DNA of 64,000 nucleotides from Streptomyces sp. NBC_01224 (GCF_036002945.1 NZ_CP108529.1:434001-498000); one strand, 5' to 3'; numbered from the stretch's first letter, positions 1-8,904 are shown. Numbers and translations are program-made. Notes: a model not told the origin generated them from the sequence alone.

Positions 1-2
1 CG

Positions 3-821
3 GCACCGGTCGATCCGCATACGGAGCACGCATTCGGCGAAATGGAGCGGAACTTCGACGCCCGGTTGGGGGTGTACGCCCTCGACACCGGCAGCGGCCG
101 GACCGTCACCCACCGGCCCGACGAACGCTTCGCCTACGCCTCCACCTGCAAGGCGTTGCTTGCCGCCGCCATGCTGGACAAGCACTCCCTCCGGCAGATG
201 GACCGGCTCGTGCGTTACGGCCGCGACGATCTCATCAGCAACTCGCCGATCGCTGAGAAGCACGTCGCCACCGGACTGACCCTGCGTGAGTTGTGCGACG
301 CCGCCATCCGCTACAGCGACAATGCCGCGGCCAACCTCCTCTTCCACGAACTGGGCGGCCCTCGGGGCCTGCAGGACGCTCTCCGCGCGCTCGGTGACGA
401 CGTCACCCGCTGCGACCGCTACGAAGCCGACCTCAGCGAGGCCGCCCCCGGTGACCTCCGTGACACCAGCACACCCCGCGCCCTGGCCACGGATCTGAAA
501 GCGTACGTCCTCGGCACCACGCTCCCCGCGGACAAGCGGGCTGTGCTGACCGACTGGCTCAAGCGCAACACGACCGGCGACAACACCATCCGCGCAGGCG
601 CCCCCGACGGGTGGCAGGTCGGGGACAAGACCGGCACTGGAGGCTACGGCACACGCAACGACATCGCCATCGTCTGGCCCCCGGGCGCCGCCCCCGTCGC
701 CCTCGCCGTCCTCTCCCGCCGCGACACCAAGAACGCCGAACGCGACGACGCGCTCATCGCCCGCGCCGCCGAGGTCGCCCTCGAAGCAATTGCCCGGGGC
801 TCGCAGTCACGGCCCGGTTGA
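3..821 (+). CDS. bla: Class A beta-lactamase (5' end outside window)
   Basis: Serine beta-lactamase that hydrolyses beta-lactam antibiotics, normally exported. The frame is open from the window edge, so the signal peptide and true start lie upstream; the first ATG inside, at 42, falls in the mature domain. Visible motifs in order: STCK (Ser70/Lys73), YSDN (Ser130-Asn132), the omega loop RYEADLSEA (Glu166) and DKTGTGGYG (Lys234). Aligned with TEM-type enzymes, position 170 is Ser rather than the usual Asn. Spacing between motifs fits a full-length catalytic domain. The next gene on this strand is far off, so it appears monocistronic. The family is certain from four motifs; the antibiotic spectrum cannot be read. 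Confidence 0.93.
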   Translation, partial: APVDPHTEHAFGEMERNFDARLGVYALDTGSGRTVTHRPDERFAYASTCKALLAAAMLDKHSLRQMDRLVRYGRDDLISNSPIAEKHVATGLTLRELCDAAIRYSDNAAANLLFHELGGPRGLQDALRALGDDVTRCDRYEADLSEAAPGDLRDTSTPRALATDLKAYVLGTTLPADKRAVLTDWLKRNTTGDNTIRAGAPDGWQVGDKTGTGGYGTRNDIAIVWPPGAAPVALAVLSRRDTKNAERDDALIARAAEVALEAIARGSQSRPG

Positions 822-961
822 GAGGCCCTGGTCGCACCCGGCCGGGGAATCTCCGCAGGAGCGTGATGGCGAGCTCGGCCTTCAGTCGGCCGGCTTCGCG
901 GCAAGAACGCTCCACGCCGATCACGAGATCACCCCGTACGGCAGGACGAGGAGCACACGAC

Positions 962-993
962 GGTGGCCGGCCCGGAGTTCCGGGCCGGCCACC
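962..993 (-). terminator. Strong hairpin, probable terminator
   Basis: Perfect 14-bp stem GGTGGCCGGCCCGG (962-975), 4-nt loop, complementary arm 980-993. It lies 20 bp beyond the stop of the decayed minus-strand membrane protein at 1013 and 140 bp after the plus-strand beta-lactamase, so it could serve both. There is no T-run, as is common for Streptomyces hairpins. Confidence 0.6.
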
Positions 994-1012
994 GCCGCGC
1001 GTCGGGACGGTG

Positions 1013-1202
1013 CTACTCCTCGTACACGGTGGTGCGTGTCAGCCGAAAAGCGCAGCGTCTCCCGGAAGGAGAAGAGCACCACCAGTGCGGACACCAGCGC
1101 CAGCCCCATCAGGTGGAAGCGGCGTTTCGAAGGACCCGCCCCACGGCGCCTGACATCGGCCTCGACATTCGTACAGGCGTCCCGCATTCCCCCCGCCGTC
1201 AC
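1013..1202 (-). pseudogene. Frameshifted small membrane protein remnant
   Basis: The minus strand encodes one hydrophobic helix, HLMGLALVSALVVLFSF, preceded by a basic stretch (GPSKRR) and followed by RETLR. The expected tail RLTRTTVYEE and its TAG stop at 1013 are present but in a neighbouring frame, so a small indel near 1050 breaks the gene. The N-terminal side is low in coding signal and its start is uncertain. I do not recognise the family beyond a short single-pass actinomycete membrane protein. A hairpin follows the stop at the expected distance. Confidence 0.4.
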
Positions 1203-1409
1203 CCGTTACGGCGAGCCAGAAGCCCCGTGTCTGGAGCATCCGTGCCATTCGATGACCTGCTGGAGGACACGATGAATCCTGTACCCGCCCCGCGCATCAG
1301 CCCATCGGATTCGAACAACGGCGGCCCGTCCCGGCTATCCCCACCTCGGGGTACAGCAGGTTGACACCTTCGACCGCCGTTCAGCACGCCCGGATACGAG
1401 GTGGAGGGC

Positions 1410-1622
1410 ATGAGTGAGGAGTCCGTTGACCAGACGAAGAACGGCGACGAGGTCTCGGAGTCCGAACGCCTCCTGTTCGGCGAGGAGTTGGCATACGACA
1501 TCGGCTCGAACCGGCACCAGGGGGCGTGGCTCGCCCTCGACCTGTGGGCAATGGCCCGTACGCTGCCGAAACCGATTGCGCGGGACTTGCCCTCGTGCGC
1601 ACTTCAACTCCTAGCCTCCTGA
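1410..1622 (+). pseudogene. N-terminal fragment of an ABC exporter (permease/ATPase)
   Basis: An ATG at 1410 follows a purine-rich GGTGGAGGG. The product (MSEESVDQTKNG..., then ERLLFGEELAYDIGSNRHQG, WLALDLWAMARTLPKPI) resembles the cytosolic start of Streptomyces fused permease/ATPase exporters, which continue into the first transmembrane helix. Here the sequence runs into an unrelated 10-residue tail and stops at 1622, three bases before the aldo/keto reductase start. No transmembrane or ATP-binding part follows. Inference: only the first 60 residues of a roughly 600-residue transporter remain after a deletion. Recognition is from family memory, so moderate confidence. Confidence 0.45.
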
Positions 1623-1625
1623 GGC

Positions 1626-2618
1626 ATGGAGACAGAGACGAAGAGCAGGAACCTGGGGCGCGACGGCATCGCGGTCAGTGCGCTCGGCTTCGGGTGCTGG
1701 GCCATCGGCGGCGAGTGGGCGGACCCGGACGGCAATCCGCTCGGCTGGGGCAAGGTCGAGGACGAGGAGTCCGTCGCGGCGGTCCGGCGGGCACTGGAGC
1801 TCGGCGTGACGTTCTTCGACACGGCCGACGTGTACGGGACCGGGCATAGCGAACGGATTCTCGCCCGGGCTCTAGCCGGGCGCCGTGATGACGTCGTCAT
1901 CGCCACCAAGTGGGGCAATCGCTTCGACGAGCAGGCCCGCACGCTGATCGGGGGCGACAGCTCCCCCACGTACGCCCGCGATGCGCTCGTCGCCTCACTG
2001 CGCAGGCTCGGCACCGACCGGATCGACCTCTACCAGCTGCATCTGTCCGACGCGCCGCTCGACGAAGCCGCAGAACTCCGCGATGCCTGCGAGGGGTTCG
2101 TGGCCGAGGGGTTGATCCGGGCCTACGCCTGGAGCACCGACGACCCGGTGCGCGCCGCACTGTTCGCGGAGGGCGCGCACTGCGTCGCCGTGCAGCACGC
2201 CTGCAATGTGCTGGAGGACGCGCCGGAGATGCTCGCACTCTGCACGGAGCGGGGGCTCGCGAGCATCAACCGCAGCCCGCTCGCGATGGGGCTGCTCACC
2301 GGCGCGTACGGACCCGAACGGCGCGGCGGAACGGGTGACATCCGGGCCACCCCGCCGGCCTGGCTGCGGTGGTTCGGGGCGGGCGGGACCGCAGCGCCCG
2401 AGTGGGCGGCGCGGGTCGATGCCGTACGCGAGGTCCTGACCGCGGACGGACGCACCCTCGCGCAGGGCGCCCTCGCCTGGCTCTGGGCCCGCAGCCCGCA
2501 CACCGTGCCGATCCCCGGATTCCGGACGGTCGCCCAGGCGGAGGAGAACGCCGGGGCGCTGGCCCACGGGCCGCTGCGGGAGGAGCAGTTGACGGAGATC
2601 GCAACGCTGCTGGCCTGA
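1626..2618 (+). CDS. Aldo/keto reductase
   Basis: NAD(P)H-dependent oxidoreductase of the AKR superfamily, cytosolic (alpha/beta)8 barrel, about 330 residues, the usual length. The catalytic tetrad can be placed: Asp and Tyr in FFDTADVYGTGHSE, Lys in VIATKWGNRF and His in LYQLHLSDAPL. The C-terminal cofactor segment PIPGFRTVAQAEENAGAL matches the family's phosphate-binding loop. The substrate cannot be inferred. The start at 1626 lies three bases after the ABC-exporter fragment and has only a weak ribosome site (CTGAGG). A bidirectional-looking hairpin follows the stop, so it is probably a single-gene unit. Confidence 0.9.
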   Translation: METETKSRNLGRDGIAVSALGFGCWAIGGEWADPDGNPLGWGKVEDEESVAAVRRALELGVTFFDTADVYGTGHSERILARALAGRRDDVVIATKWGNRFDEQARTLIGGDSSPTYARDALVASLRRLGTDRIDLYQLHLSDAPLDEAAELRDACEGFVAEGLIRAYAWSTDDPVRAALFAEGAHCVAVQHACNVLEDAPEMLALCTERGLASINRSPLAMGLLTGAYGPERRGGTGDIRATPPAWLRWFGAGGTAAPEWAARVDAVREVLTADGRTLAQGALAWLWARSPHTVPIPGFRTVAQAEENAGALAHGPLREEQLTEIATLLA

Positions 2619-2625
2619 CGAGGGC

Positions 2626-2671
2626 GGCCGGCACCCCGCCGCCTGGCAGGCCGGCCGGCGGGGTGCCGGCC
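2626..2671. terminator. Bidirectional terminator hairpin
   Basis: A 16-bp perfect stem (GGCCGGCACCCCGCCG at 2626-2641, complement at 2656-2671) with a 14-nt loop sits 8 bp after the aldo/keto reductase stop and 32 bp from the end of the converging serine-hydrolase remnant. It would terminate transcription from both sides. Confidence 0.65.
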
Positions 2672-2702
2672 GGCACGCGAGGCGGCTCGTCGCCCTGCCG
2701 CG

Positions 2703-3170
2703 TCAGGCGTCCGCCGCATACCGCCAGAAGTCCCGCATCAGCTCGGGCGACGTCGGTCCGGTCATCTCCAACTGGCTGAGCATGATGGTGACCGCGCCCG
2801 TGGACGCGGTGAGGTGGGCCATCGCCCTCCGTGCCGCCGACACGGCCCGCAGCGCCCCGGCACGTTCCACGGATCAGCCTTTTCCACATCCACGGAGCCG
2901 CCGAAGCCCCAGCCCTGACCCTCGACGAACAGCGCACCGGCCTTGCTCTGGGCCGGGGCAAGTTGGTCGGTGGTCATCTGCCGCACCGATGCGGGGCACA
3001 GCAGTCCGCCGCCGTCGGCGAGCAGCATCCGGGCGAACGCCAGCCAGTCGTCGACCGTGGAGACCAGTCCGCCCGCCCCCGGACGTAAACGCGGGCAACG
3101 CTGCTCCACCGCCCGACGGGGGCGTCCACCAGCTGCGCGTCACCGTTCGCAACGACTCCGGGCGTCAAGA
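2703..3170 (-). pseudogene. Serine hydrolase (class C beta-lactamase-like) remnant
   Basis: The C-terminal half of a beta-lactamase/DD-peptidase-fold hydrolase is recognisable in pieces on the minus strand. GAGGLVSTVDDWLAFARMLL and VRQMTTDQLAPAQ are in one frame and GQGWGFGGSVDV continues it. The terminal part (STGAVTIMLSQLEMTGPTSP, then LMRDFWRYAADA and TGA at 2703) is in another frame after 2870. Upstream, ANGDAQLVDAPVGRWSSVAR sits in a third frame. At least two frameshifts separate the pieces, and the N-terminal SxxK and YxN region is not found. It is therefore an inactive relic, ending next to the hairpin at 2626-2671. Confidence 0.65.
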
Positions 3171-3495
3171 TCAGGACCTTGGAAAGAGAGTGGGCTTCGA
3201 GGCGTTCTTCGATCTGTCCGGCCAGGAGTCTGCGCTGGTCAAGGGCGGCGGTGAGGAAGCCGGCCAGGCTCGGAACGATCAGTGCGGCCGCCCGGGGCCC
3301 GGAGCCGGTCAAACGTCAACTGCGCCGCCGCAGGGTATTCCTGTGGGGGACGAGTTTCGCAGCCCGGCGTGACCTTGCACCGGCACATGACGTAATGGGA
3401 CGAAACGGCAATCGGTGGACCAGGTGTGCAGAACCCCGAATGCCCCAGGCACACTCTGTTTGTCGCAGTCACATCGTCAAGAGGAAGATTCACGC
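3110..3495. other. Gene-poor stretch upstream of terD
   Basis: Beyond the upstream edge of the serine-hydrolase relic (to about 3170, possibly to 3300) I see no supported gene. The last 120 bp before 3496 are the likely promoter region of terD, but no clear -35/-10 pair was identified. Confidence 0.35.
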
Positions 3496-4080
3496 ATGAT
3501 TACGCTCAAGAAGGAAGACGGCCCGGCGGATCTGGACGGAGTGACCCATCTGTCCATCGGAGTGTCCTGGGATCCCACCGCCGGCAGCAGCGGTGGGGTG
3601 ATGGGCATGCTCCGCCGCAAGTCCGGTACCGACCTCGACCTGATCGCCATCGCGATGCAAGGCGGGGATCCAGTGCGTCTGGCGGGCCTCGACTCCCTCG
3701 ATCCCATGGGTAACGGCTCCTTGGTTCACAGCGGCGACAACCAGACCGGGCACGGGGACGGCGACGACGAGACGGTGACGGTCGAGTTCGCGCGGATACC
3801 GTCCAACATCACGTCGATAGTGTTCGTCGCCGCCGCCTACAAGAAGGGCAGTTCCTTCCAGAAGGCACGCAACATCAGCTTCAAGGTGTACGACGCCACC
3901 GGGGGCAGCTCCCAGCAGGTCGCCGACATCTGGCCGAGCCTGCTCACCCAGGACAACGGCTGCGCCGTGGCCAAGGCCATACGCGTCAGCGACAGCTGGA
4001 AGCTCGAAGTGATCAATACGACGGGGAAGATCAAGCAGGGCAACGAGCACGCCCTGATGCGCTTCGCCGTCAGCAAGTAG
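3496..4080 (+). CDS. TerD-family calcium-binding stress protein
   Basis: Cytosolic TerD/TerE/CABP-type protein of 194 residues, the family's standard length. It opens with the typical ITLKKEDGPADLDGVTHLSI and carries the acidic calcium-binding loop HSGDNQTGHGDGDDE followed by VTVEFARIPSNITSIVF. These proteins bind Ca2+ and belong to tellurite-resistance/stress and Streptomyces differentiation modules. The exact role here is unknown because no terB, terC or terZ gene is adjacent. The start at 3496 is chosen because AAGAGGAAG lies 8 bp upstream; frames extending further upstream lack a ribosome site. It appears to be transcribed alone. Confidence 0.92.
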   Translation: MITLKKEDGPADLDGVTHLSIGVSWDPTAGSSGGVMGMLRRKSGTDLDLIAIAMQGGDPVRLAGLDSLDPMGNGSLVHSGDNQTGHGDGDDETVTVEFARIPSNITSIVFVAAAYKKGSSFQKARNISFKVYDATGGSSQQVADIWPSLLTQDNGCAVAKAIRVSDSWKLEVINTTGKIKQGNEHALMRFAVSK

Positions 4081-4239
4081 CGCGCAATGGCCAGCCCGGT
4101 CCCGGTCTACTACTGCTCGGTCGGCCGCCGGGCGGTCGCGCGTTCACCGGCGCCGACCGGCCCCGTTCCGTAGGCGGCAAAGACGGCTTGACCTCGGTCG
4201 CAGAGTCCGAGTTGACCGTTGACGTCGATCGGCCCGCGA

Positions 4240-4474
4240 CTCGGGCAGGGCGTTGCGGATCGGCGGGCCGGTCCTGGGCCGCGCCTGCGGTCACCTGGCG
4301 CTCGACGCCGTTGGGGCCCTCGGCCATGCCGTAGACAACGGCGAAGTACCCGGCGCCGGACTTTCCGTTGACGGTACCGCCTGGGGCAGCGACCGCCACG
4401 TCCGTGTATCCGTCACCGTCGAATTCGGCCCGCGTGGACGCCGCGGCGCCGACGGCGAGGGCGCGCCATGCCAT
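4240..4474 (-). pseudogene. FG-GAP (integrin-like repeat) protein fragment
   Basis: From an ATG at 4474 the minus strand encodes a short hydrophobic/Ala-rich start, then one FG-GAP repeat with a calcium loop, EFDGDGYTDVAVAAPGGTVN, then GKSGAGYFAVVYGMAEGP. The pattern is lost after about 4270. Full FG-GAP proteins of Streptomyces carry seven or more such repeats, so this is a relic with one repeat left. The remainder of 4081-4683 contains no gene I can support. Confidence 0.5.
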
Positions 4475-4683
4475 AACACCCTCGTTCGACAATGGAAGGT
4501 CGCTTGCCTCGACTCGCCTCCACCGTGCGCCATGAGGCGGTCTGTCACGGGCGACGGAACCCGGTGTGACGGCGCCTCGTGCACGGCACGCCTGCGCGCA
4601 GCTCCTGGACCCCGCGGCGCCGATGTCCGACGTCTGCCACGGCTCCACGGCCCCGCCCGGGGGTCCCGGGACGAAACGCTCTG

Positions 4684-7359
4684 TCAGGACGCTTCACCGA
4701 CGGCAGGGGCTGCCGGCAGGGCCTGCTCCACCCAAATGGTCTTGCCGGTGGGCGTGTAGCGCGTGCCCCACTGCTGCGCGATCTGGGCGACGATGAACAG
4801 GCCGCGGCCACTCTCGTCGTCAGCCGCGGCGTGGCGCAGATGGGGTGAGGTGTGCCCTGTGTCGGCAACCTCGCAAATGAGGGTTTGGTCGCGGATGAGC
4901 CGGACGTGGATCGGCCCGGCGGCGTAGCGGATGGCGTTGGTGACCAACTCGCTGACGATGAGTTCGGTGGTGAACGACAGCTCGTCCAATCCCCACGCTC
5001 CGAGTTGCCCCGTGGCCATGGTACGGGCGTTGCCGACCATCGCCGGTTCCGCGGCCAGTTCCCACACGGCCACCCGTTGATCGTCGAGCATCCGTGTCCG
5101 TACGAGGAGCAGCACCGCGTCGTCGTTCGCCGGCCCCGGCACCAGGGTCGCGACTGCGCGATCACAGAGTTCTTCCAAGGGACGCCGGGACTGGGCGAGG
5201 ATTTCGGCGAGCAGGCCGAGTCCGACGTCGAGGTCGTCGACGGCCGCCTGGACGAGGCCGTCGGTGAAGAGGGCGACAAGGCTGCCCCGCGGCAGCTGGA
5301 ATTCCGCGGTCTCGTAGGGCAGACCGCTCAGTCCCAGCGGAGGGCCCGGCGGGAGCTCGGGGTAGGTGGCGACGCCGCTGTCCGGCAGGACGACCGCAGC
5401 CAGCGCATGGCCGGCACGTGCCATGCTGCACTGTCCCGACACCGGGTCGTACACCGCGTACAGGCACGTCACCCCCAGGGCTTCGTCATCCCCGGGCCGC
5501 ACGCCGCCTGCGCCCTGAGCGGCCACCTGCTCCTTGGCTGTCTGGCCGACCAGGTCGCCCAGGCGCGAGAGGAGCTCGTCCGGGGCGAGGTCCAGGCGGG
5601 CGAGGACACGTACGCCGGTGCGCAGGCGCCCCATGGTGGCGGCGGCGAGCAGTCCGTGGCCGATCACCTCCCCGACGACCAGGCCGACACGCGTGCCCGA
5701 CAGCGGGATGACGTCGAACCAGTCACCGCCTACCCCGGACCGGCTGTCTGCGGGCACGTAGCGGCTCGCCATCTCGACAGCGGTCCGCTGCGGCAGCCGG
5801 TGAGGCAGCAGGATGCGTTGAAGCCTGAGGGCCGCGGTGTGTTCGCGCGTGACGACCAGCATCAGCACGACGCCGAGCAACAGGAATCCGAGGCCCACGA
5901 CGGTCACCCCGCCCGTCTGCCCGATGAACGGCAGATCGATGGAGGTCGCACCGTACTCGGGGTCGGCGTAGACGCCGAAGGCGGCGTAGCAGAAGAGGAA
6001 GAGCATCGTCAGCCCGCCCAGACCCGGCAGCAGGCCCTTGAACAGGAAGTCCCGGCTGCTGCGGGTGAGCACCTTGCGGAAGTACCAGACACAGGCGAAG
6101 CCGGTGAGGCCGTAGTAGAACGCGATCGCGAGGCCGACCGACCCGATGGAGTCGGCCAGGACGTTGCGGCTGAATGCCGTCAGGAGGACGAAGAAGCCGA
6201 CGGAGGCCAGGCCCAGGCTGACGGTCGACCATGTCGGGGTGAGGTATCTGCGGTGCACGCGGGCGAATCGCGAGGGGATGGTCTTGTGCGCGGCCATGGA
6301 GAAGACGGTCCGGGCCATCGGGAGGATGGTGGTCTGGGTGGAGGCCGCCGCAGAGGTCAGCACCATGAGGATCAGCAGCTTGGAGAGGGCGGGCCCGAGG
6401 CCCTGGCCGCCGAAGACGGCGTTGCCCAGGCCCGAGAGCACGTCGCCCTCGTTCGCCTTGTTGCCCAGCCCGATTCCGGCGGAGCCGATTCCGGCGAAGG
6501 CCTGCGCCGAGGTGGCGACCAGGGCGTAGAGGACCAGCAGGAGCACAACGGAGATGACGGCGGCGCGCCCGGGGATGCGCGTGCTGTCCGCGGTCTCCTC
6601 GTTGACCGTGACGGCGGTGTCCCAGCCCCAGTAGATGAAGACGGCCGCGAGGATGCCCGAGGTCAGTGCTTCGACCGATGGCACGTGGAAGGGGTTGAAC
6701 CAGGAGGCGGAGACATGGATCGCCGTCTCGGGGGAACCGGTGTAGACCTTGACCAGGGCGGTGACGGCGAACAGCACCAGTACGGCCACCTCGATGAACA
6801 GGAGCCAGCACTGAACGGCAGCCGAGATCTTGATGCCGACATAGCAGATCGCGGTCATCACGACGATCCAGACGACGCCCGCGATGGTGGTCCACACCCT
6901 GCTTTGGGTGAGTGAGTCGTAGCCCAGGAGCCGGAAACTGTAGATGCCGGCGATCTCGGCGAGGTTCGCCATGACGATGATGTCGGCGACGATGATGCCC
7001 CAGCCGCCCATCCAGCCGGTGCGCGGGCCGAAGGCACGGGTCGCCCAGGTGAAGGTGGTCCCGCAGTCGGCATTGCTCGCGTTGAGTTCCTTGTAGGCGT
7101 ACGCGATCAGCAGCATCGGGACGAACGCCAGCATCGTGATGACCGGGGCCTGCGGGCCGACGGCCGCCACGATGAGGCCGAGCGTGGCCGCGAGGCTGTA
7201 CGCCGGGGCGGTGGACGCCAGGCCGATGGCAACGGAGGACCACGGTCCCAGGGCACCGGATTTGAGCCCTTTCCTACCCGCGCCTGAGCCGAGCGCGAGC
7301 CGCGAGTCGGACGCAGCACGGCTACGGGAGAGCTTCACACCGGATGCCAACCTCCTCAT
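4684..7359 (-). CDS. Fusion: APC amino-acid permease + SpoIIE phosphatase + HATPase
   Basis: An 891-residue protein from the ATG at 7359, chosen because GGAAGG lies 3 bp upstream; frames starting at 7377 or 7560 have no such site. Residues 25-500: an APC-superfamily transporter with about 12-14 hydrophobic segments, including GLASTAPAYSLAATLGLIVA and VFIYWGWDTAVTVNEET. The permease runs into the signalling part at about 5850 (LMLVVTREHTAALRLQRILL). Residues 520-745: SpoIIE/PP2C phosphatase (GGDWFDV, VGEVIGHG, ALFTDGLVQ, NDDAVLLLV). One usual metal-site Asp (VGDVVGHG) is Glu here. Residues 755-891: RsbW-like HATPase (SELVTNAIRYA, VADTGHTSP, SGRGLFIVAQ). Inference: a transporter-coupled regulator of anti-sigma networks, or the product of a deletion joining two genes. 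Confidence 0.85.
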   Translation of the reverse strand: MRRLASGVKLSRSRAASDSRLALGSGAGRKGLKSGALGPWSSVAIGLASTAPAYSLAATLGLIVAAVGPQAPVITMLAFVPMLLIAYAYKELNASNADCGTTFTWATRAFGPRTGWMGGWGIIVADIIVMANLAEIAGIYSFRLLGYDSLTQSRVWTTIAGVVWIVVMTAICYVGIKISAAVQCWLLFIEVAVLVLFAVTALVKVYTGSPETAIHVSASWFNPFHVPSVEALTSGILAAVFIYWGWDTAVTVNEETADSTRIPGRAAVISVVLLLVLYALVATSAQAFAGIGSAGIGLGNKANEGDVLSGLGNAVFGGQGLGPALSKLLILMVLTSAAASTQTTILPMARTVFSMAAHKTIPSRFARVHRRYLTPTWSTVSLGLASVGFFVLLTAFSRNVLADSIGSVGLAIAFYYGLTGFACVWYFRKVLTRSSRDFLFKGLLPGLGGLTMLFLFCYAAFGVYADPEYGATSIDLPFIGQTGGVTVVGLGFLLLGVVLMLVVTREHTAALRLQRILLPHRLPQRTAVEMASRYVPADSRSGVGGDWFDVIPLSGTRVGLVVGEVIGHGLLAAATMGRLRTGVRVLARLDLAPDELLSRLGDLVGQTAKEQVAAQGAGGVRPGDDEALGVTCLYAVYDPVSGQCSMARAGHALAAVVLPDSGVATYPELPPGPPLGLSGLPYETAEFQLPRGSLVALFTDGLVQAAVDDLDVGLGLLAEILAQSRRPLEELCDRAVATLVPGPANDDAVLLLVRTRMLDDQRVAVWELAAEPAMVGNARTMATGQLGAWGLDELSFTTELIVSELVTNAIRYAAGPIHVRLIRDQTLICEVADTGHTSPHLRHAAADDESGRGLFIVAQIAQQWGTRYTPTGKTIWVEQALPAAPAVGEAS

Positions 7360-8272
7360 TTGCCTTCCGATCACCATTTTCACCGCAGGCGAGAAGGCCT
7401 GCCACGGGAGACCGGCTGGATGATCTCCGCCGCGATCAGCAGGACCAGTGGTACCGGACTGCCGAGCGTCCAGTCCGGCGGGGCCGCGGCGCTGCCTCGG
7501 CGAGCGCGGCACCGTACAGGAGGGCGGCCCGGTGGCCGCTGACGACGCGGGCAGGGCCACCGTGACGCCGGTCCGGTCGTGGCGCTGGCTCCGGTGACAC
7601 GCGCAGCCGCCTGCCGTCCGTCAGCCAAGCCCTCTCCGGCCCGCCAACCGTGCTGGGATACCGGCGGGGCCGGGGAAAATGGGGGTGTCCGACGCTGCGA
7701 GGAGACCGGCGCAAGCGAAGGCCGGCAGGAGGTCCCGCGCCGGTTGGCAGGCGGAGGGAGTGCCTTGCATGGACAGCTTCGAATCCTTCCGGGCCGACAT
7801 CAGCCCGACTGCGCCCCGAGCGTTCACGCCTGGGTGGGCTGCTGGATCTGCTGACCGTTGCCGCGGTGGTGCTGGACGCCGGCTTCCATACGTCGAGGAG
7901 CTGGTAGGACTCTGCTCGACGGCCCTGACTGGGTCCGGTGGCGCGGCAGCCGGCCGCCCTGTGCGTTCGTGCCGGGTGACGCCGCCAAGTGCCGCCCGGT
8001 GCCTCGTCCGCCCTGGACTTGGACAAGGAAGTCTCCACGGGCGCCGGAACCGTCGTCGCCCCGGCCTGTGCGGCGATCCCGGCGGCTTCGGCGATCTTCT
8101 CGGCGACCAGGGACGGTACGAGCACCGCGGCAGCCGGACAGCCAGCCCGCCGAGAGCCGAGAACGGCCCGGGCAGCCACGGACATGATGACGGGACCCGG
8201 ATCGGCCCGCAGAACCTATTCGGCGAGCAGGCCGCCCGGCCAACCCGCGGGGGCTGACCGGAACCTCTTCGG
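7360..8272. other. Gene-poor stretch, no supported gene
   Basis: About 0.9 kb between the permease fusion and the histidine phosphatase. Minus-strand pieces such as LVAEKIAEAAGIAAQAGA and LLDVWKPASSTTAATV look weakly protein-like but lie in frames without consistent coding bias or ribosome sites. I treat the region as decayed or non-coding. The promoter of the permease fusion should be near 7370-7500. Confidence 0.35.
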
Positions 8273-8292
8273 TTTCTACGGCACCGTAGAAA
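8273..8292 (-). terminator. Palindrome after the pentose-phosphate operon
   Basis: Perfect palindrome TTTCTACGG-CA-CCGTAGAAA immediately after the histidine-phosphatase stop codon at 8294. Its position at the operon end suggests a terminator, though the stem is short and AT-richer than other hairpins here. A protein-binding site is an alternative. Confidence 0.45.
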
Positions 8293-8293
8293 T

Positions 8294-8899
8294 TCAGTGC
8301 ACGGCCGCAGAAGTTCCTGTGGCGTTCCACTCGGCGATCACAGCTCGTCCGTGCTCGGTGGAGAGCCGGCTGACCGTCCCCGTCGCCAGCTGGAACAGCC
8401 GTCCGTCCGCGGCGGGCAGCCCGAGGCGACGCGCCGTGAGCACCCGCAGGAAGTGGGCGTGGGCCACGAGCACCACGTCACCGCTGTCGAGTGCCGTCCC
8501 GATGCGGTTCAGCACGCGGTCGGCGCGCTGTCCCACCTCGATCGGCGACTCGCCCGGATGACCGGCCGCACCGCGCGGCACCCCGGCGTTCCACAGGTAC
8601 CAGTCGGGCCTGGTGCGATGTATCTCAAGGGTCGTCACGCCTTCGTACGCCCCGTAGTCCCACTCGTGCAGATCGGGCTCGGGCACGACGTCGTGCAGGC
8701 CCGCGAGTTCCGCTGTCCGCACGGCGCGGCCCAGCGGGCTGGTGAGCGCGAGGGCGAAGGACCGCCCGGCGAGCAGCGGGGCGAGGGACTTGGCCTGCTC
8801 CTCGCCGCGCTGGGTGAGGGGCAGGTCGGTCCAGCTGGTGTGCCGGCCCGACACGCTCCACTCGGTTTCGCCGTGGCGGACCAGCAGGAGGTCGCCCAT
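8294..8899 (-). CDS. Histidine phosphatase (phosphoglycerate mutase-like)
   Basis: A 201-residue branch-1 histidine phosphatase. The N-terminal LLLVRHGETEWSVSGRHTS carries the catalytic RHG. SPLGRAVRTAEL supplies the second Arg, HEWDYGAYEGV the acid, and VLVAHAHFLRVLTARRLG the second His. Length matches small phosphoglycerate-mutase-like phosphatases rather than the 250-residue glycolytic enzyme, so a sugar-phosphate or other small phosphoester is likelier. It starts 5 bp after the gnd stop and is the last gene of the tkt-to-gnd operon, which hints at a sugar-phosphate substrate (inference). A palindrome follows the stop. Confidence 0.88.
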   Translation of the reverse strand: MGDLLLVRHGETEWSVSGRHTSWTDLPLTQRGEEQAKSLAPLLAGRSFALALTSPLGRAVRTAELAGLHDVVPEPDLHEWDYGAYEGVTTLEIHRTRPDWYLWNAGVPRGAAGHPGESPIEVGQRADRVLNRIGTALDSGDVVLVAHAHFLRVLTARRLGLPAADGRLFQLATGTVSRLSTEHGRAVIAEWNATGTSAAVH

Positions 8900-8904
8900 G
8901 GCGG

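Noticed and set aside
4852..6915. 687-residue plus-strand frame opposite the permease fusion
   Set aside because: Low-complexity Glu/Gly/Arg/Asp product with no domain. The minus strand has clear transmembrane, phosphatase and ATPase motifs.
7436..8185. 249-residue minus-strand frame between the permease fusion and the phosphatase
   Set aside because: Composition is Arg/Pro-rich as in random GC-rich frames, with no ribosome site and no domain; at best it contains relic fragments.
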